Part shown: positions 60,846 to 64,000 of the stretch, piece after piece
How positions within the stretch are numbered: the stretch's first letter is position 1
How the letters are laid out: each line of letters opens with the position of its first letter
DNA from: Streptomyces lincolnensis
Lineage (GTDB): Bacteria > Actinomycetota > Actinomycetes > Streptomycetales > Streptomycetaceae
Length of the DNA: 64,000 bases
Assembly: GCF_001685355.1 (NCBI RefSeq)
Contig: NZ_CP016438.1
Span: 6,696,001 to 6,760,000 of the forward strand
Reading direction: 5' to 3'
Notes under the pieces: generated by a model
The model's input: only the letters and a program-made list of their open reading frames with translations
The model's database searches: none
What the model was told of the DNA's origin: nothing
Made by a program: the position numbers and the translations under genes

Positions 60846-63800
60846 TCACGCCTCGAACACCTCGCGCACCAGCTGCTCCTGCTCCGCCTGGTGCCGCTTC
60901 GCGGAACCGACGGCCGGGGACGAGCTGTGCGGGCGGGAGATGCGGCGCAGGCGCTCGCCGTGGGGGACCTCCGCGCCGACCGCCAGGTCGAGGTGGTCGA
61001 TGAGGTTGAGGGCGATGAACGGCCAGGCGCCCTGGTTGGCCGGCTCCTCCTGGGCCCACAGGTACTTCTCGGCGTTCGGGTACTTGGCGATCTCGGCCTG
61101 GACCTCGGCACCCGGGAGGGGGTACAGGCGCTCCAGGCGGATGATCGCCGTGTCCGTGACGCCGCGCTTCTTCCGCTCGGCGTCGAGGTCGTAGTAGACC
61201 TTGCCGGCCGTGAAGACGACCTTCTTGACCGCGGCCGGGTCGACCGAAGCGTCGCCGATGACCGGGCGGAACTGGCCGGTGGTGAACTCGTCCGCCGAGG
61301 ACGCCGCGGCCTTCAGACGCAGCATCGACTTCGGGGTGAAGACGATCAGCGGCTTGTGGTGCGGGTTGTGCACCTGCCAGCGCAGCAGGTGGAAGTAGTT
61401 CGACGGCGAGGTCGGCGTCGCGACCGTCATGTTGTTCTGGGCGCAGAGCTGGAGGAAGCGCTCCGGGCGGGCCGAGGAGTGGTCCGGGCCCTGGCCCTCG
61501 TAGCCGTGCGGCAGGAGCAGGACGACGCCGGAGGTCTGGGACCACTTCTGCTCGGCCGACGAGATGAACTCGTCCACGACCGTCTGGGCGCCGTTGACGA
61601 AGTCGCCGAACTGGGCCTCCCACATCACCAGCGCGTCGGGACGCGCCAGCGAGTAGCCGTACTCGAAGCCCATGACCGCGTACTCGGAGAGGAGGGAGTT
61701 GTAGACGTTGTAACGCGCCTGCTCCTCCGAGAGGTACATCAGCGGCGTGAACTCCTCGCCCGTCTCACGGTCGATGATCACCGCGTGGCGCTGGCCGAAC
61801 GTACCGCGCTGGGAGTCCTGGCCGGACAGCCGGACCGGGACGCCCTCCAGCAGGAGGGAGCCGACCGCGAGGGTCTCGCCCATGCCCCAGTCGATCGTGC
61901 CGTCCTCGACCATCGACGCCCGGCGCTGGAGCTGCGGCAGCAGACGCGGGTGGACGGTGATGTGGTCGGGGACGTTGACCTGGGACTCGGCGATCCGCTT
62001 GACGACCTCCGCGGTGACCGCGGTGTTCACGGCGACCGGGAACTCGGCCTGCGGGTCGGACGGCTCGGCCGACGCCGGCTGGGAGGTGGCCTCGCGGACC
62101 TCCGTGAAGACCTTCTCCAGCTGGCCCTGGTAGTCCTGGAGAGCCTGCTCGGCCTCTTCCAGGGTGATGTCGCCGCGACCGATGAGGGACTCGGTGTAGA
62201 GCTTGCGCACCGAGCGCTTCTTGTCGATCAGGTCGTACATCAGCGGCTGGGTGAAGGCCGGGTTGTCCGACTCGTTGTGACCGCGGCGGCGGTAGCAGAT
62301 GAGGTCGATCACCACGTCCTTGTTGAACGCCTGGCGGAACTCGAAGGCCAGCCGGGCAACGCGGACGACCGCCTCGGGGTCGTCGCCGTTCACGTGGAAG
62401 ATCGGGGCCTCGATCATGCGGGCCACGTCGGTCGAGTACATGGAGGAGCGCGAGGACTCGGGCGCCGCCGTGAAGCCGACCTGGTTGTTGATGACCACGT
62501 GGACCGTGCCGCCGGTGCGGTAGCCGCGCAGCTGCGACATGTTCAGCGTCTCCGCGACCACGCCCTGGCCCGCGAAGGCCGCGTCGCCGTGCAGCGCCAC
62601 CGGCAGGACCGTGAAGTCCGTGCCGCCCTTGTTGATGACGTCCTGCTTGGCGCGGACGACACCCTCCAGGACCGGGTCGACCGCCTCCAGGTGGGAGGGG
62701 TTGGCGGCCAGCGAGACCTTGATCTGCTCGCCGTCCAGACCGGTGAACACGCCCTCGGCGCCCATGTGGTACTTCACGTCGCCGGAGCCGTGCATCGACT
62801 TCGGGTCGAGGTTGCCCTCGAACTCGCGGAAGATCTGGGCGTACGACTTGCCGACGATGTTCGCCAGGACGTTCAGCCGGCCGCGGTGGGCCATGCCGAT
62901 GACGACCTCGTCGAGGCGGGACTCCGCCGCGCTGTCGATGACCGCGTCCAGCAGCGGGATGACCGACTCGCCGCCTTCGAGCGAGAAGCGCTTCTGGCCT
63001 ACGTACTTCGTCTGGAGGAAGGTCTCGAAGGCCTCCGCCGCGTTCAGGCGGCGCAGGATGCGCAGCTGCTCCTCGCGCTCCGGCTTGGTGTGCGCGCGCT
63101 CGATGCGGTCCTGGATCCACTTGCGCTGCTTGGGGTCCTGGATGTGCATGAACTCGACGCCGGTGGTGCGGCAGTACGAGTCGCGCAGCACGCCGAGGAT
63201 GTCGCGCAGCTTCATCAGGGACTTGCCGGCGAAGCCGCCGACGGCGAACTCGCGCTCCAGGTCCCACAGCGTCAGACCGTGCTCGGTGATGTCGAGGTCG
63301 GGGTGCTTGCGCTGGCGGTACTCCAGCGGGTCGGTGTCGGCCATGACGTGGCCGCGGACCCGGTAGGAGTGGATCAGCTCGAAGACGCGCGCGGCCTTGG
63401 TGACGTCGTCGTCGTGCGAGGCGTCGATGTCCTTGAGCCAGCGGACCGGCTCGTAGGGGATGCGCAGGGCCTCGAAGATGTCGTCGTAGAAGCCGCCCTC
63501 GCCGAGGAGGAGGTTCGCGACGATCCGCAGGAACTCGCCGGAGGCGGCACCCTGGATGACCCGGTGGTCGTAGGTCGACGTGAGCGTCATGACCTTCGAG
63601 ATGCCGAGCTTGTTGAGCGTGTCCTGGCTGGTGCCCTGGAACTCCGCCGGGTAGTCCATCGAGCCGACGCCCATGATGACCGACTGGCCGGGCATCAGAC
63701 GCGGCACCGAGTGGACGGTGCCGAGGCCGCCGGGGTTGGTCAGGGAGACCGTCACACCGGTGAAGTCGTCCATGCCCAGCTTGCCGTCGCGGGCGCGGCG

Positions 63801-64000
63801 GACGATGTCCTCGTAGGCCTGCCAGAACTCGAAGAAGTTCAGCGTCTCGGCCTTCTTGATGCCCGCGACGACCAGCTGACGGTCGCCGTTGGGCTTCACC
63901 AGGTCGATGGCGAGGCCGAAGTTGATGTGCTCCGGCTTGACCAGGGTCGGCTTGCCGTCCTTCTCCGCGAAGGAGTAGTTCATCGACGGCATGGCCTTGA
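60846..64000 (-). CDS. kgd: Multifunctional 2-oxoglutarate metabolism enzyme KGD (5' truncated)
   Basis: At least 1050 residues visible; the start is beyond base 64000 (codons for Lys-Ala precede Met at 63992 with no stop). First part is an E2-type acyltransferase domain ([38 protein letters not shown]). Then the thiamine-dependent E1: [55 protein letters not shown], and the transketolase-like C-terminal region with [19 protein letters not shown]. The fused E2-E1 form is typical of actinobacteria. Central TCA enzyme for 2-oxoglutarate decarboxylation. Confidence 0.96.
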   Translation of the reverse strand, partial: KAMPSMNYSFAEKDGKPTLVKPEHINFGLAIDLVKPNGDRQLVVAGIKKAETLNFFEFWQAYEDIVRRARDGKLGMDDFTGVTVSLTNPGGLGTVHSVPRLMPGQSVIMGVGSMDYPAEFQGTSQDTLNKLGISKVMTLTSTYDHRVIQGAASGEFLRIVANLLLGEGGFYDDIFEALRIPYEPVRWLKDIDASHDDDVTKAARVFELIHSYRVRGHVMADTDPLEYRQRKHPDLDITEHGLTLWDLEREFAVGGFAGKSLMKLRDILGVLRDSYCRTTGVEFMHIQDPKQRKWIQDRIERAHTKPEREEQLRILRRLNAAEAFETFLQTKYVGQKRFSLEGGESVIPLLDAVIDSAAESRLDEVVIGMAHRGRLNVLANIVGKSYAQIFREFEGNLDPKSMHGSGDVKYHMGAEGVFTGLDGEQIKVSLAANPSHLEAVDPVLEGVVRAKQDVINKGGTDFTVLPVALHGDAAFAGQGVVAETLNMSQLRGYRTGGTVHVVINNQVGFTAAPESSRSSMYSTDVARMIEAPIFHVNGDDPEAVVRVARLAFEFRQAFNKDVVIDLICYRRRGHNESDNPAFTQPLMYDLIDKKRSVRKLYTESLIGRGDITLEEAEQALQDYQGQLEKVFTEVREATSQPASAEPSDPQAEFPVAVNTAVTAEVVKRIAESQVNVPDHITVHPRLLPQLQRRASMVEDGTIDWGMGETLAVGSLLLEGVPVRLSGQDSQRGTFGQRHAVIIDRETGEEFTPLMYLSEEQARYNVYNSLLSEYAVMGFEYGYSLARPDALVMWEAQFGDFVNGAQTVVDEFISSAEQKWSQTSGVVLLLPHGYEGQGPDHSSARPERFLQLCAQNNMTVATPTSPSNYFHLLRWQVHNPHHKPLIVFTPKSMLRLKAAASSADEFTTGQFRPVIGDASVDPAAVKKVVFTAGKVYYDLDAERKKRGVTDTAIIRLERLYPLPGAEVQAEIAKYPNAEKYLWAQEEPANQGAWPFIALNLIDHLDLAVGAEVPHGERLRRISRPHSSSPAVGSAKRHQAEQEQLVREVFEA

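Overview
The window is high-GC actinobacterial DNA, almost certainly a Streptomyces chromosome. Codon third positions are mostly G or C. Start codons are a mix of ATG, GTG and TTG, often overlapping the upstream stop. Several genes are Streptomyces hallmarks: a das chitobiose cluster with nagB and a DasR box, WblE, a SigH/RshA pair, an EshA-type encapsulin, nickel superoxide dismutase with its protease, and an actinobacterial KGD enzyme. The order dasABCD-nagB ... wblE ... rshA-sigH ... sodN-sodX ... malic enzyme ... kgd resembles the S. coelicolor chromosome from memory; no alignment was run.

Layout. 1-5.3 kb: amino-sugar import and use (dasA partial, dasB, dasC, dasD, nagB with a dre box). 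5.4-9.1 kb: an SDR/TetR divergon, a PdtaS-type sensor kinase with a second dre-like box upstream, and WblE. 9.4-12.6 kb: lipid kinase, membrane protein, and the stress sigma factor SigH with its anti-sigma factor. 12.9-16.4 kb: UBP zinc finger protein, Na+/H+ antiporter, PLP desulfhydrase/deaminase, amidase. 16.7-19.5 kb: family 2B encapsulin and a polyprenyl diphosphate synthase (frameshifted here), closed by three stacked hairpins. 19.5-30.7 kb: small regulators and enzymes, including a DGPF/ECF42 sigma pair, a phosphate permease/PPK2 cluster and the nickel SOD pair. 30.9-35.6 kb: secreted proteins and a four-gene lipoprotein/adaptor/ABC efflux operon. 35.7-38.4 kb: a polar amino acid ABC importer. 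39-46.2 kb: malic enzyme, quinone oxidoreductase, a leaderless self-regulating HTH/ClpN pair, a PadR/DUF4097 pair and two small conserved genes.

The most unusual stretch is 46.4-60.8 kb, lying between housekeeping genes and kgd. It encodes an FxSxx-COOH-type RiPP precursor (FxsA), a radical SAM/SPASM cyclophane maturase (FxsB), a separate HExxH peptide hydroxylase, a first TIR-like/NB-ARC/TPR protein (FxsT1), a Trypco1 protein, a ChlI/MoxR-like AAA ATPase, a ChlD-like pseudo-AAA plus vWA protein, a CHAT caspase-like protease, and a second, larger FxsT with an added N-terminal beta domain. Many of these genes overlap by a few bases. This looks like one NLR-like, NTP-driven conflict system: sensing by TIR/NB-ARC/TPR proteins, an AAA-vWA switch, CHAT proteolysis as effector, and a modified peptide as possible signal or substrate. 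The parts belong to families known to me; the full combination, the split maturase and the paired FxsT paralogues are what make it worth study.

I saw no rRNA, tRNA, CRISPR array, transposase or integrase. The two end genes are cut by the window: dasA lacks its 5' end and kgd lacks its 5' end beyond base 64000.
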